DNA of 64,000 nucleotides from Planctomycetaceae bacterium (GTDB lineage Bacteria > Planctomycetota > Planctomycetia > Planctomycetales > Planctomycetaceae). The stretch is from the NCBI GenBank assembly GCA_019636285.1, contig JAHBXV010000013.1:62001-126000 (forward strand), written 5' to 3'. A program made the translations under genes and the position numbers. Numbering within the stretch: the stretch's first letter is position 1; every line of letters begins with the position of its first letter. Below the pieces are notes generated by a model. That model saw only the letters and a program-made list of their open reading frames with translations, was not told the DNA's origin and ran no database searches. Below, piece by piece: positions 25,701 to 34,820 of this stretch.

Positions 25701-26008
25701 CGCTGAGGCTCCTCAAGACTGGGTGCTACTATAGTCAGCCAATCGGATGCCGAACATTCGAGAACTCGGAGAAGTTTCAAAGTTCATACAAACTTCCACG
25801 GTGGCGAGTGGACGGCGTTACCAATCGATAACACCACCCCCATCAAGATAGTGTTGTTTTGGATACTTTTTTTCGGTCCGGGGGGAATAGGCTGGACTTG
25901 CCGGTTTTGACGGCGCGTCGTATTCTGCCCCAGTGAAGCACGACGCTTCACGCGGATGTTGCAGAAAAACACAACGTCTTCCTTTCATTGTCGCTAGGGA
26001 GCTCAAGG
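25701..26008. other. intergenic region between FHA protein and zinc-ribbon protein genes
   Basis: 308 bases, more AT-rich than its neighbours, between divergently transcribed genes. Apart from the candidate promoter at 25898-25926, I see a poly-T stretch near 25865-25873 and no gene or structured RNA. Confidence 0.5.
25898..25926 (+). promoter_or_regulatory. possible promoter of the zinc-ribbon protein gene
   Basis: TTGCCG (25898-25903) and TATTCT (25921-25926) are 17 bases apart on the plus strand. It lies 82 bases upstream of the ATG at 26009. Both hexamers deviate from consensus at one or two bases. Confidence 0.35.
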
Positions 26009-26365
26009 ATGAGCCGATTGCGAGTCATCTGGCCCGATGAGGCCGATTCGACAACCATGACCGTGCCTGACGACGCGATCTTGCCGTTGGCCGATTTTCG
26101 ATCAGATCGATTGTCGGGCGACCGATCACAGGCCCGGGTTCACTACCCCGCTCGCTGGGTTCAGCTCCAACAGCATTGGGGGCCGGTGGAACGGGCTCGC
26201 GTGCTGTTCGCGAATCGCCAGTGTCCCAAATGCCATTATCCGGTCGTCCGGCCGGTTGAGTTGGATGACGCCGCGGTCGGGCGGAGCGGGCTGCCCATTC
26301 CGGGGACGGCCACGCTGATTGGCTTTGAATGCGCGGGGTGCGAGAAGACCTGGCCGGCCGAATAG
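26009..26365 (+). CDS. small zinc-ribbon protein of unknown function
   Basis: Product of 118 residues starting MSRLRVIWPDEADS. The C-terminal half contains CPKCHYPVV (Cys-x2-Cys) and FECAGCEKTWPAE (Cys-x2-Cys), together a four-Cys ribbon that likely binds zinc. The ATG at 26009 has AGGGAG 6 bases upstream; an upstream ATG seven codons earlier is less well placed. No functional family recognised. It overlaps no other gene, and the PQQ propeller gene starts 138 bases after its stop. Confidence 0.7.
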   Translation: MSRLRVIWPDEADSTTMTVPDDAILPLADFRSDRLSGDRSQARVHYPARWVQLQQHWGPVERARVLFANRQCPKCHYPVVRPVELDDAAVGRSGLPIPGTATLIGFECAGCEKTWPAE

Positions 26366-26502
26366 TCAGGCCATGCGATGGTTGCTCCGTTCTGTTTTCC
26401 GATGCGGCCTGCCGACATCCAGACCGTCTGCTATTCTGTGCGCTCGGCCGATGGAAGTTCGGCGAGCGGGCAGGGAGTCGGCGTTCCGGGGAGTTCGCGA
26501 AC

Positions 26503-27744
26503 ATGCTGCGACTGGTTGTTTTCGGCTGTGCCATCAGTCTGGTCCTTGGCTCGTCGGCCCTGGCGAGTGACTGGCCCCAGATTCTTGGACCGACGCGCGA
26601 CGGCTGGGCTCGCGACGAAACCCTGCCCGAACGACTGGACGGCAAAGCCATTCGTCCGCGCTGGGAAATCCCCGTTGGCAGCGGCCTCTCCGGGCCGGTC
26701 ATCGTGGAAGATCGCGTCATTCTGTTTCACCGTCGCGACGATAACATCGTGCTGCAATCGTGGTCGGCGAGTGACGGCCGCTCCCAATGGACGGCCAGCT
26801 CGCCCACCCGCTTCCGGCCGCAAATCGTCCCCGACAATGGACCTCGAGCGACTCCCGCCGTCGCGGGAAATCGCGTCTTCGCCTATGGCCCCGACGGAAC
26901 GCTCCTGGCGTGCGATCTGACCAATGGTGAGGTCTTGTGGAAGGTCGAGACTCACGCCGAGTTTGGCGCGTCCGAGGGATATTTCGGTGCCGGCAGCAGT
27001 CCACTGGCGAACGAGAGTGCCGTGTTCGTCAACGTGGGAGGAAAGCGGCAATCGGCTGGTGTCGTGGCGTTCGCGGCCGCGACAGGCAAAGTGCTGTGGA
27101 AAGCGGTCAGCGACGATGCCAGCTACTCGGCCCCGATGCTGGCGAAAGTCGATGACCGCGAATGCCTGATCGTGGTGACCCGCCTGACCTGTACGGCCCT
27201 CGACCCGACCACGGGGAAGGAATTGTGGAGCACGCCCTTCGGTCAACGGGGCCCCACGGTCAATGCGGCGCTTCCGGTGGGAAATGGCCGACGCTTATTG
27301 TTGACGGCCAGTTATGGCATCGGAGCGGAACTCCTCACGATCTCGGCCACTTCGGTGGATGTGACCTGGAGCGACCAGGTGCTGGCGAGCCAATACACGA
27401 CGCCGTTATGGCAGGACGGGACCGTGTGGGGCATTGACGGTCGACAGGATGGGCCGCCGGCAACGCTCAAGTGTTTCGATGCGGCGACCCGCAAAGTGCA
27501 TTGGGAAGAATCGGGGCTTGAATATGCCACGCTGATCGGTGCCGGGAAGCGGGGGCTGATAGTCCAGTCGAATGGCACGGTCCGGTTGTTTGAGATCACG
27601 ACCGACGGCTATCAGCCACTCGGGGAATTTCGAGCGGCCCGGTCGACTGCCCGGGCATTGCCCGCACTCGCCGACGGCTGTCTCTATTTACGGGACGAGA
27701 CCCACCTGCGCTGTTTCGAGCTGTCTCCGACTGCCGGGAAGTAG
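26503..27744 (+). CDS. secreted PQQ-like beta-propeller protein
   Basis: Product of 413 residues with a signal peptide ending SSALAS, followed by DWPQILGPTRDG, the opening of planctomycete outer-surface PQQ propellers. Repeats of about 45 residues with the pattern VLWKVETHAE, GKVLWKAVSDD and GKELWSTPFG carry the Trp-docking motif of PQQ-like blades. No PQQ-binding catalytic residues are evident, so it is more probably a structural or binding propeller than a dehydrogenase. ATG at 26503 with GGGGAG 10 bases before. It converges on the rhomboid gene (13 bases). Confidence 0.85.
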   Translation: MLRLVVFGCAISLVLGSSALASDWPQILGPTRDGWARDETLPERLDGKAIRPRWEIPVGSGLSGPVIVEDRVILFHRRDDNIVLQSWSASDGRSQWTASSPTRFRPQIVPDNGPRATPAVAGNRVFAYGPDGTLLACDLTNGEVLWKVETHAEFGASEGYFGAGSSPLANESAVFVNVGGKRQSAGVVAFAAATGKVLWKAVSDDASYSAPMLAKVDDRECLIVVTRLTCTALDPTTGKELWSTPFGQRGPTVNAALPVGNGRRLLLTASYGIGAELLTISATSVDVTWSDQVLASQYTTPLWQDGTVWGIDGRQDGPPATLKCFDAATRKVHWEESGLEYATLIGAGKRGLIVQSNGTVRLFEITTDGYQPLGEFRAARSTARALPALADGCLYLRDETHLRCFELSPTAGK

Positions 27745-27757
27745 CCTTGGGCGACCC

Positions 27758-29032
27758 TTACAACGATTCCCCTTCCGCCGCGCTGCCGGGCGCGTCGGGA
27801 TTCACATCCGGGGCCTTCAGGCTGCGTGGGGAGAGCACGTCAACCTGCAGCAGGAGCCCGTATCGATCGGGAATGGGGCCTGCGACTCGTGAGGCCAGAT
27901 CGAAGAGGTCGTGGGGATCGGGGTCCATGCGATTCGCGAGTTCCGCTCGCGCAAGCTGTTCTTCCCACACGTTTGCCTCGTCGCCGAAAACTTCCGCGAG
28001 CAATTGGCGGCACTTGGCCCCGTCTGGTCCTTGCTCAAGCGCTTTCCAATAGATGAGTGCCCGTTTGAGCAGGGCCGTGCTAGACCGATTGGCCTTGAGT
28101 CCCGTGAGGAGTGTTTTCCAGGCACCAAGTCGATCGCCGCGAAACTGGCGGATTTCCGCCGCGATCACCCACGGACCAATCAGCGTCGGGTCGATTTCGC
28201 TGGCGAGAGACAGGCGCTTCAGCCGCTCGTCGAGATTGTCGGACTGCTCGCTGACGTACCACTGATAGTTCGCCAGGTGCGCCGGGTGGATCGCGACGAG
28301 GAACAACGGAACGGCAAACGCGTGGGTGGCGACGAACCCCCACCGCATGGCACGACCCCGAGTTCGCACGCGACCGAGCGACCAGCCATAGACGAGACCC
28401 ACGGCATGCGCCAGGTTGGCGATGGCCGCCCAATTGGCCCATGTCAGGAAGACCATCAGCACCAGGAATCCAAACACGAAGCGAATCGAGTCTGCCGGGA
28501 GTTCCCGTTGCAGGGAGGGATCGTCGCGCCGAATCGCCACGAGGTAGCCAAAGATCGCGCAGAGTCCGCCAGAGATGCCCACGGCGGCCTGCCCGGTGAT
28601 GGCTTCCGCGGCGATTGACACCGGGCCGGCGAACCCGATTAACAGCGGCATGACCCACCAGCTGGACCGACGTTCCACCAGGGGGCCCAATTGGGCCAGC
28701 GCGAGTCCATTGAGGAGCACGTGCCACCACGATCCATGCAGCCAGGCGCTGGCGACGATTCGCCAGCCCGCGCCCGACCACAGATCGAACATGCCGGCGT
28801 AACCCTCCCAGATTTCAGGCTCATTACCGGGCGGATTGACCATCCGCAGCGTCTGGATCGCTCCCCACTCGCGGAGCGCGGCCGACCAAGGCTGATTTTC
28901 GGTAGTGGAAAGCAGCACTCCCATGTGGAGCGCGGCCATGACCGCCAGACTCAGGCAGGTCCACGGGGCTCCGCGAACGTAACGGATCAGTCGCGGAACG
29001 AACGGCTGGCGAACCTCGGCGTGGCTCATCAC
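27758..29032 (-). CDS. rhomboid family intramembrane serine protease with C-terminal helical extension
   Basis: Product of 424 residues. Six or seven hydrophobic segments occupy residues 20-260. Rhomboid signatures are intact: WLHGSWWHVLLNG (His99, His104, Asn108), GISGG with catalytic Ser154, and LAHAVGL with catalytic His209 in the last segment. Rhomboids cleave single-span membrane proteins within the lipid phase. About 160 residues after the membrane part form a helical, TPR-like extension that may bind partners. The start codon overlaps the stop of the upstream Ser/Thr kinase by four bases (29029-29032), so the two are translationally coupled. Confidence 0.88.
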   Translation of the reverse strand: MMSHAEVRQPFVPRLIRYVRGAPWTCLSLAVMAALHMGVLLSTTENQPWSAALREWGAIQTLRMVNPPGNEPEIWEGYAGMFDLWSGAGWRIVASAWLHGSWWHVLLNGLALAQLGPLVERRSSWWVMPLLIGFAGPVSIAAEAITGQAAVGISGGLCAIFGYLVAIRRDDPSLQRELPADSIRFVFGFLVLMVFLTWANWAAIANLAHAVGLVYGWSLGRVRTRGRAMRWGFVATHAFAVPLFLVAIHPAHLANYQWYVSEQSDNLDERLKRLSLASEIDPTLIGPWVIAAEIRQFRGDRLGAWKTLLTGLKANRSSTALLKRALIYWKALEQGPDGAKCRQLLAEVFGDEANVWEEQLARAELANRMDPDPHDLFDLASRVAGPIPDRYGLLLQVDVLSPRSLKAPDVNPDAPGSAAEGESL

Positions 29033-31278
29033 TCGGATCTCTGGCCGTTCGCGTCAAAAACCGCCCCTGCATCAACGACGATCGTGCGTTCGAGGGGTCG
29101 CGGCGTCGCCCGTAGATCCTTCATCGGTTGGCTGCCGGAGCGGTGCGCGGTCGACGCTGTCGGATCGATGCCCTTGACATCTTCGGCCGTGGACTGCCGA
29201 AGATTCTTCCACCACGCGATGGCCTGTTCACGGTTCCAGTCGGAGGCATCCGCGATTCGCTGGAATCGATCTTCAAGTTCGGCCGCCGAAGCGGGTCGAC
29301 GGTCCGGGGACTTTTCCAGACAGGCCATGAGCACCGCTTCCATTTCGGGAGAGACACCACGGCCCAGGCGGACGGAGATCGGTTCGACGGGTTCTTGCAC
29401 ATGCTTCATGCAGACTTCCATCGCCTGCTCGCCGCCGAAGACTGGTGTTCCGGAAAGAAGGTAGTAGGCAACGGCTCCGACCGCATACAGGTCACTAGGG
29501 GGGCCGACTTTCTGCGGGGAGACGACCGCCTCGGGCGACATATACAGCGGTGTCCCCGTGAGACTGTTTTCCCCCGTCAGGCCCACGTCCCCTTGCGACT
29601 CGAAGGCCTTGGCGAGGCCGAAGTCGAGCACCTTCACGAAGTCGGGAATTCCTCCACGGCAGGTCAGCATGATGTTGGCCGGCTTGATATCTCGATGAAC
29701 CAAACCCAAGGTGTGTGCCTCGGCGAGCGATCCACACACCTGCGCGAGAATGTTTGCCACGCGGCCATCCGGTTGAGGACCGTGTTTCTCGATCAGCGTC
29801 TGGAGATCGATCCCCTCAAGGTACTCCATGGCATAGAACCAGGTCTCGTCGCCGGAGTTGCCATAGTCGAAGATCGCGACCGTATTGGGATGCGCGAGCT
29901 GGCTCGACAGCTGCACTTCCCTCTCAAAGCGGCGGATCCCTTCTTCCGTCGCCCGTTTCGGGTCGAGCAGTTTGATCGCGGTCGGGCGGCGCATCAGTGC
30001 GTGCCGTCCCTGGTAAACGACTCCCATTCCCCCTTCACCCAACTTGCGTTCAAGGTGATATTGCCCCAGCTTCCGAATCGCCGCCTGGTTCTCCGCCGAC
30101 TCGCGTTTCGTCTTGGCCAGCATGGCTGTATAGGCGAATAGCCCCGCTGAAACGGCCATCAGCAGCGTGATCATGCCAAAAAACATGCCGCGCACCGTGT
30201 ACAACAAGGTATATGCCTCGGCCTGGTCGACTTCCGTGATGAGGCCCATCTCGATTTCCGGCAGCCAGGTCCAGGCTCCGACCACTGGCACGCCCCGATA
30301 GTCGCGATACCCGAGGACGTTGACTCCCGTGTGGCCCGCGATGGCCTCGGCCGCCGAAAGCGTCAGCGGTTGATCGGCTCGCCGCTGACTCGAGCGAAAA
30401 CCGGTGGTCATGTCGCCGCCGGGATCGCGCGCTTCGAGAGTCAGGATTGCGTCGGTTCCCGGAACATCGGGCAAGAGGCCCAGACGCCGAAGCTCATCGT
30501 CGAAACGGCTGTTCGAAATGAATCGTCCCTTGGCATCGATCGCATAGCTTTCGCCGGACGTTCCGATCCGACCAACCTCCAGTAGCTCCGTGAATTCCAC
30601 GTCCGGGCGCATCCGCAGCGCGAGAACGGCAACGATCTGTCCCGAATCATCCCGCACGCCGCTGCCACAGAACATGACTGGCAGACCAGCCTGGAGTTCG
30701 CCGTTTTGCCCCTTCAACAAGACCCGGCTCTGAACGGGCAATGTCGTCAGCGACTCTCCGGCGAACAGGCGTTTCAGATTCTTTTCAATCGCTGACGGGA
30801 CTGCCACGCCAATCGCTTCCGGTTCGCTCGCCGCGATCACCATATTCGACTTGTCGATCACACGAAAACCGATGTATTCGTGCGCGGTGAGGATCGGCTC
30901 GAGCTGTCGGGCCAATTCCGCGCGCTCGGCCGTCAGATTGTCGTCCGGCTGGGCGTCCACCAGGCGCAGCACGCTGGCCCGAACTTCCGCGTCTCCAGCC
31001 GCGGTCGCGGCGTTGGCGTTCTGTGTCTGCATCCATGTCTGGATGGAGCTTCCGAGAATATTTCTCATCACCACCAGTTGCTCGGCCAGGTAATGGCGCA
31101 ACTGGTGTTCGATCTGAAGCTTTATGAACCAGCCGAGGGCCGCGACCACCAAGGCCGCGATAATCGGTCGCCACCAGATCTGGGATTTCAGGTAACGCCC
31201 CGACTTGTTGACCGTCTTTTCGAAGCGGTCATGCCACATCGACGACCGACCGACATGGCTCGAGATGGGTTTCGTCAT
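29029..31278 (-). CDS. membrane Ser/Thr protein kinase with extracytoplasmic Cache-like sensor
   Basis: Product of 749 residues. A first hydrophobic segment (about 36-54), an extracytoplasmic region of about 280 residues, then a second one near 345-370 (FFGMITLLMAVSAGLFAYTAMLA). The loop has PAS/Cache-like features (FRVIDKSNMVIAASEPEAIG and YAIDAKGRFISNSR). The cytoplasmic kinase domain is canonical: LGEGGMGVVYQG, AIKLLDPKR, VHRDIKPANIML, VLDFGLAKA, GTPLYMSPE. It probably senses a periplasmic signal and phosphorylates proteins in the cytoplasm. Its stop overlaps the rhomboid start by four bases. Confidence 0.9.
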   Translation of the reverse strand: MTKPISSHVGRSSMWHDRFEKTVNKSGRYLKSQIWWRPIIAALVVAALGWFIKLQIEHQLRHYLAEQLVVMRNILGSSIQTWMQTQNANAATAAGDAEVRASVLRLVDAQPDDNLTAERAELARQLEPILTAHEYIGFRVIDKSNMVIAASEPEAIGVAVPSAIEKNLKRLFAGESLTTLPVQSRVLLKGQNGELQAGLPVMFCGSGVRDDSGQIVAVLALRMRPDVEFTELLEVGRIGTSGESYAIDAKGRFISNSRFDDELRRLGLLPDVPGTDAILTLEARDPGGDMTTGFRSSQRRADQPLTLSAAEAIAGHTGVNVLGYRDYRGVPVVGAWTWLPEIEMGLITEVDQAEAYTLLYTVRGMFFGMITLLMAVSAGLFAYTAMLAKTKRESAENQAAIRKLGQYHLERKLGEGGMGVVYQGRHALMRRPTAIKLLDPKRATEEGIRRFEREVQLSSQLAHPNTVAIFDYGNSGDETWFYAMEYLEGIDLQTLIEKHGPQPDGRVANILAQVCGSLAEAHTLGLVHRDIKPANIMLTCRGGIPDFVKVLDFGLAKAFESQGDVGLTGENSLTGTPLYMSPEAVVSPQKVGPPSDLYAVGAVAYYLLSGTPVFGGEQAMEVCMKHVQEPVEPISVRLGRGVSPEMEAVLMACLEKSPDRRPASAAELEDRFQRIADASDWNREQAIAWWKNLRQSTAEDVKGIDPTASTAHRSGSQPMKDLRATPRPLERTIVVDAGAVFDANGQRSE

Positions 31279-31409
31279 TTGGCGGGACTTCGTCCGTGGA
31301 TTCTGAGGGAGGCGTGAGCCGATGACCGGCGGCCCCCATCACGATGTTACGCCGGACACGGAAGCCCCGAAAGTCGACTCGGGAATTCTGATGGGGAAGT
31401 GGTTGGTAG

Positions 31410-32843
31410 TCAGTGGTTCGTGGTTGGTGAAGTGTTGTAACCCGAAGATTCGGTAAGAATTCTCAGGACAAGTCCCGCGGCCAGCAACCGCCCCAGATAG
31501 GAGGCTGCGAAAATCAGCAAATAGACGTTACGGGTCGCGGAGGAATCGCCGACGGCCCGTTCCAGCAGCGTGCTCAGCCACCACCCACCCAGAAGACCGA
31601 AGATGCCCGCGATCGCGCCGGCCACCTGACGGAAGAGGGCGAGGGGAGTCGTGGTGTCGTGCGGGCCAACCAGCGAGAGCAGCAGATTTGGTCCCGCCAC
31701 GTTCACGGCTCCAAACCCACCCCAGCACAAGTACGCGGGAATCAGCCACCACCAGGTTTCGGGAGTGGCGAGCATCCAGAAGGGAAGGGCCTGTGCCGCC
31801 AGAAGACACCCCCAAAACAACGGACGCCGATGAGAAAACCGCGACGGCGCCAGCCCCGCCCAGGCCGTCGTGACCAATTGCGCCAGCAACATCAGATCGA
31901 CCAGCAAGTAATAGGTGGTTAGTTCGATCTTCAGATGACTGAACTGATACTTCAGGAACGCCACCTGCGTGACGCCATTCGCGGCAGCCAGGCACCATGA
32001 ATGGGCCAGAATCGCGCGCAACTGCCACAAATCTGCCGGCGGCTTTGACGGAGAGGGCACGGGTTCGCCGTGCTCGGCGGGATCGCGACGAACCGGGAGG
32101 CGGAGCATCGGAATCATTGATGCCGTCAGCAGGCACCATCCCACGGCAAAGACCACGCCATACGGAAGCCCCACCGCCTCGGGCGGCAACGTGGCCCGCC
32201 AGCGATCTCGAAGGAGCCCGCCAATGACCGGAACAACCATTTGAACCAGTAAAACGGCTGCATTCCGCCCGGCGAAAAAGCGCCCCCAGCGGGCAGGCGG
32301 CGTCAGGTCGGCCAGCCAGGCGTAGTAGCCGACCGCCGCCAGACCCTGCGCGAAATGAACCAGAGCCAGCGACACGAGGAGCCCATAACGTGCCGCGACA
32401 TGCTGGTCGACGGGGGTGAACCAGGCAATCGCGGGAATCGCGAGCAGGGCGACACGGCTGATGGTGCTGAATACCCACCAGAAACGGGCATAACCTCCCA
32501 GTTTGTTGAGGAGTGGCCGGGCGGCAATTCCGGTGATTCCCATGAGTTCGGGGACCGACGAAATGGCTCCCAGCATGAGCCCGGTGGCACCGAGTTCCTG
32601 GGCGAAATAGCCGATGAAGGCTCCGGAGGTGAGCGCGTTTCCGGCCGTCCAGAGCAGGGAGTTCCAGAGGACGGCCTGCCAGATCACTTCGTCCGAAGTC
32701 CGCGCCAAGGGCTCTCCGATCCCAACCCGCCGCCGTGAGACGCGCCGCGGCCAGCTACAGCTCGCGCGTTTGCCGAACTTCCCTCTTGCAATCGGTACGA
32801 TTGTCAGTGACCGCGTGATTCGCAAGTCTTTGCCGGACATCAT
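31410..32843 (-). CDS. MFS-type transporter
   Basis: About 477 residues from the ATG at 32843, with about twelve hydrophobic segments beginning near VIWQAVLWNSLLWTAGN and a central break at PVRRDPAEHGEPVPSPSKPPADLW. The first half contains LGATGLMLGAISSVPELMG and an MFS-like loop LADLTPPARWGRFFAGRN. The substrate cannot be inferred. The frame remains open to an ATG at 32939, and the 60-70 residues before the first membrane segment are basic and unlike an MFS N-terminus. The true start may be 32843, 32840 or downstream, so the 5-prime limit is uncertain. Just upstream, the HTH membrane protein is divergent. Confidence 0.75.
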   Translation of the reverse strand: MMSGKDLRITRSLTIVPIARGKFGKRASCSWPRRVSRRRVGIGEPLARTSDEVIWQAVLWNSLLWTAGNALTSGAFIGYFAQELGATGLMLGAISSVPELMGITGIAARPLLNKLGGYARFWWVFSTISRVALLAIPAIAWFTPVDQHVAARYGLLVSLALVHFAQGLAAVGYYAWLADLTPPARWGRFFAGRNAAVLLVQMVVPVIGGLLRDRWRATLPPEAVGLPYGVVFAVGWCLLTASMIPMLRLPVRRDPAEHGEPVPSPSKPPADLWQLRAILAHSWCLAAANGVTQVAFLKYQFSHLKIELTTYYLLVDLMLLAQLVTTAWAGLAPSRFSHRRPLFWGCLLAAQALPFWMLATPETWWWLIPAYLCWGGFGAVNVAGPNLLLSLVGPHDTTTPLALFRQVAGAIAGIFGLLGGWWLSTLLERAVGDSSATRNVYLLIFAASYLGRLLAAGLVLRILTESSGYNTSPTTNH

Positions 32844-33077
32844 CCTTTGCGCAACGAGGTTCTTGCATCGTGCCACTCGGGACCGGTATGCTGATTGAGT
32901 GCAACGGACTGCAAGAACGTCGTTTGCGGTTCCTGACAATCATGTCGCCGGACGGACGGATTCCCGGCGGGATTTCTCCACGGCGCCGACTGGCGCGTCG
33001 AGTTCCAGGTTCCGAACGACGATGTCTGGAAAAGCCCGAATATCGAACGGGAAGTCCGTCCCGGAGCGCGCGTCAGC

Positions 33078-34367
33078 ATGTCGACCAAGAAATATCTCAG
33101 TCTGGAAGAAGCCGCTGACTTTCTTCGGATGCGGCCGGATGAACTGCTCCGTCTGCGTGAACGCCAGGAAATTCGCGGTTTTAGCGATCGCGGAACCTGG
33201 AAGTTCAAGGGGTCCGACGTCGAAGAATTGCAGCGGCGGCTGCAACCCGACTCAAGTCCGGAAGTTCCGATGCTGACGGACGACGAAAGTGTTCATTCGT
33301 CGTCGCTTTCGAAGTCCAACTCCGACAGCGATGTCCGACTGGTCTTCGACGAAGAACCGCCTGCCGCCAGCGACGATGCCCTGCCACTTGGTCCGATTTC
33401 CGACAGCGACGTTCAATTGCTCGGCGACGACCTCAAGCCTGTCAGCGACAGCGATGTGCGGCTGCTCGACTCGGGCGCGGACGTTCCAGTGGGCCCGGTT
33501 TCCGATAGCGACGTCAAACTGCTCGATTCCAGCGACAGCGATGTCAAACTGGTTCGGCCGGGCAGCGGCTCCCTTATTGATGACGACGATTCCGCGCTGG
33601 GGGGCGACCTCGGTGGATCGTTGTTTGGTGGCGACAGCGATTTGCGTCTTGGCGACGAAAGCGGCGTCAAGCTGACCCCCGGAAGCAGCGGAATTCAGCT
33701 TTCCCGTCCGGCCGATAGCGGAATTCTTCTGGAAGGGGCCAGCAGCCTCAAACTGAAGGACGATGCCCAGTCGAGCAGCATCAAGAAGAAATCGCCCGTC
33801 GGTGACGACAAACTCGGGGCCACCATCCCTCTCATGGAGGTGGGGGGAGACGATGGCGACCGGACCGATCCCGAAGTCCCGATGCTGTTCGACGAGGAAG
33901 AATCCTATGCCCTGGGACCGCTTAGCGACGCGACCCAGGCCGAAAGCAGCGTCGTCCTGTTTGATGATGACGACGAAGACCCCGTTGCCGCCGCGGTGAA
34001 TCGCGAAACCGACAGTTCGCTCTACGATCTCGACGCCAGCGACGACGAGGCCGATGAGCTCGAAGTCGACGACGATATCTTCGGCGACGATGAAGAACTG
34101 GAAGAACTCGACGCGTTCGAAACGGACGACGAGGACTTCAGCGAAGAATTCGCCGCCGGCGGAAGCCAGGAATTCGTGGGCGGCCCGCGACCCACGCTGG
34201 CCGTCGAACCGGAAATGGGAGTCGGTGCGTTTTCGCTGATTGCCGTCTCCTGCCTGGTCCTGATGGTTGGCGCCATTATTGGTGCCGACCTGTTGCGCGT
34301 CGTGGCCGCTTCAGGAAGTGGTGTCGATAGCGGCGGCATCATCGACATGGTTGGCGGCCTCTTTTAA
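33078..34367 (+). CDS. helix-turn-helix protein with acidic SDSDV-repeat region and C-terminal membrane segment
   Basis: Product of 429 residues. Residues 1-58 look like an excisionase/MerR-like winged HTH (YLSLEEAADFLRMRPDELLRLRERQEIRGF, then DRGTWKFKGSDVEELQ). Residues 60-370 are strongly acidic and low complexity; the motif SDSDV(R/K/Q)L recurs at about residues 81, 106, 124, 144 and 151. A later variant is GDSDLRL. A membrane segment follows near 378-402 (FSLIAVSCLVLMVGAIIGADLL), leaving a short Ser/Gly tail. If the topology is right, a DNA-binding domain is tethered to the membrane by a disordered, phosphorylatable linker. GGAG is about 10 bases before the ATG. Confidence 0.75.
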   Translation: MSTKKYLSLEEAADFLRMRPDELLRLRERQEIRGFSDRGTWKFKGSDVEELQRRLQPDSSPEVPMLTDDESVHSSSLSKSNSDSDVRLVFDEEPPAASDDALPLGPISDSDVQLLGDDLKPVSDSDVRLLDSGADVPVGPVSDSDVKLLDSSDSDVKLVRPGSGSLIDDDDSALGGDLGGSLFGGDSDLRLGDESGVKLTPGSSGIQLSRPADSGILLEGASSLKLKDDAQSSSIKKKSPVGDDKLGATIPLMEVGGDDGDRTDPEVPMLFDEEESYALGPLSDATQAESSVVLFDDDDEDPVAAAVNRETDSSLYDLDASDDEADELEVDDDIFGDDEELEELDAFETDDEDFSEEFAAGGSQEFVGGPRPTLAVEPEMGVGAFSLIAVSCLVLMVGAIIGADLLRVVAASGSGVDSGGIIDMVGGLF

Positions 34368-34820
34368 CGCCGCAATCCATTGTTGATTAGTAGTTTGCGC
34401 CATTTTCGCCGCGCTGGTGATACGCAAGCCGCCTTGACAATTGGGGCGTTCTGACCGCTGGTCTCTGGACCGTTTCGGTCGTGAGTCGACTCTCCAAGCG
34501 GCAGTTCTTGCCGAAAACCTCGCGCTCCGCCCGAGTCCCAGCCCGGAAATTTCGGTTCCGCCGGGAATTCCCTCAAGAACGCCTTGAGAGGTCTTGGCAT
34601 CGCCCGCTAAAACCTCGGCGTCGATGGCCGACCGGTTTGGCGCTCGCGGGAACGTGCGCCAGACAGTCCCGGTGGGCCGACTTGTCTTGCGTCCATTCGT
34701 CTCCAGATCCACTTCCGCGAATTGTCAAACGTCCCAAGGTCGCCGCGTCGCGGTGGTGCCTTCCGATCGCGGTCCGCGCATCGGCTGGTTCCATCGAAAC
34801 CGCCGTCCAAGGAGTTGTCG
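34368..34820. other. intergenic region before the OmpA lipoprotein gene
   Basis: 453 bases with no supported gene. TTGACA occurs at 34434-34439, but no good -10 lies 16-18 bases downstream. Open frames here have no coherent composition. No hairpin with a T run follows the preceding gene. The Shine-Dalgarno AAGGAG of the next gene is at 34809-34814. Confidence 0.45.

Noticed and set aside
34434-34439. TTGACA as a promoter of the OmpA lipoprotein gene
   Set aside because: No acceptable -10 hexamer stands 16-18 bases further; the gene starts nearly 400 bases away.
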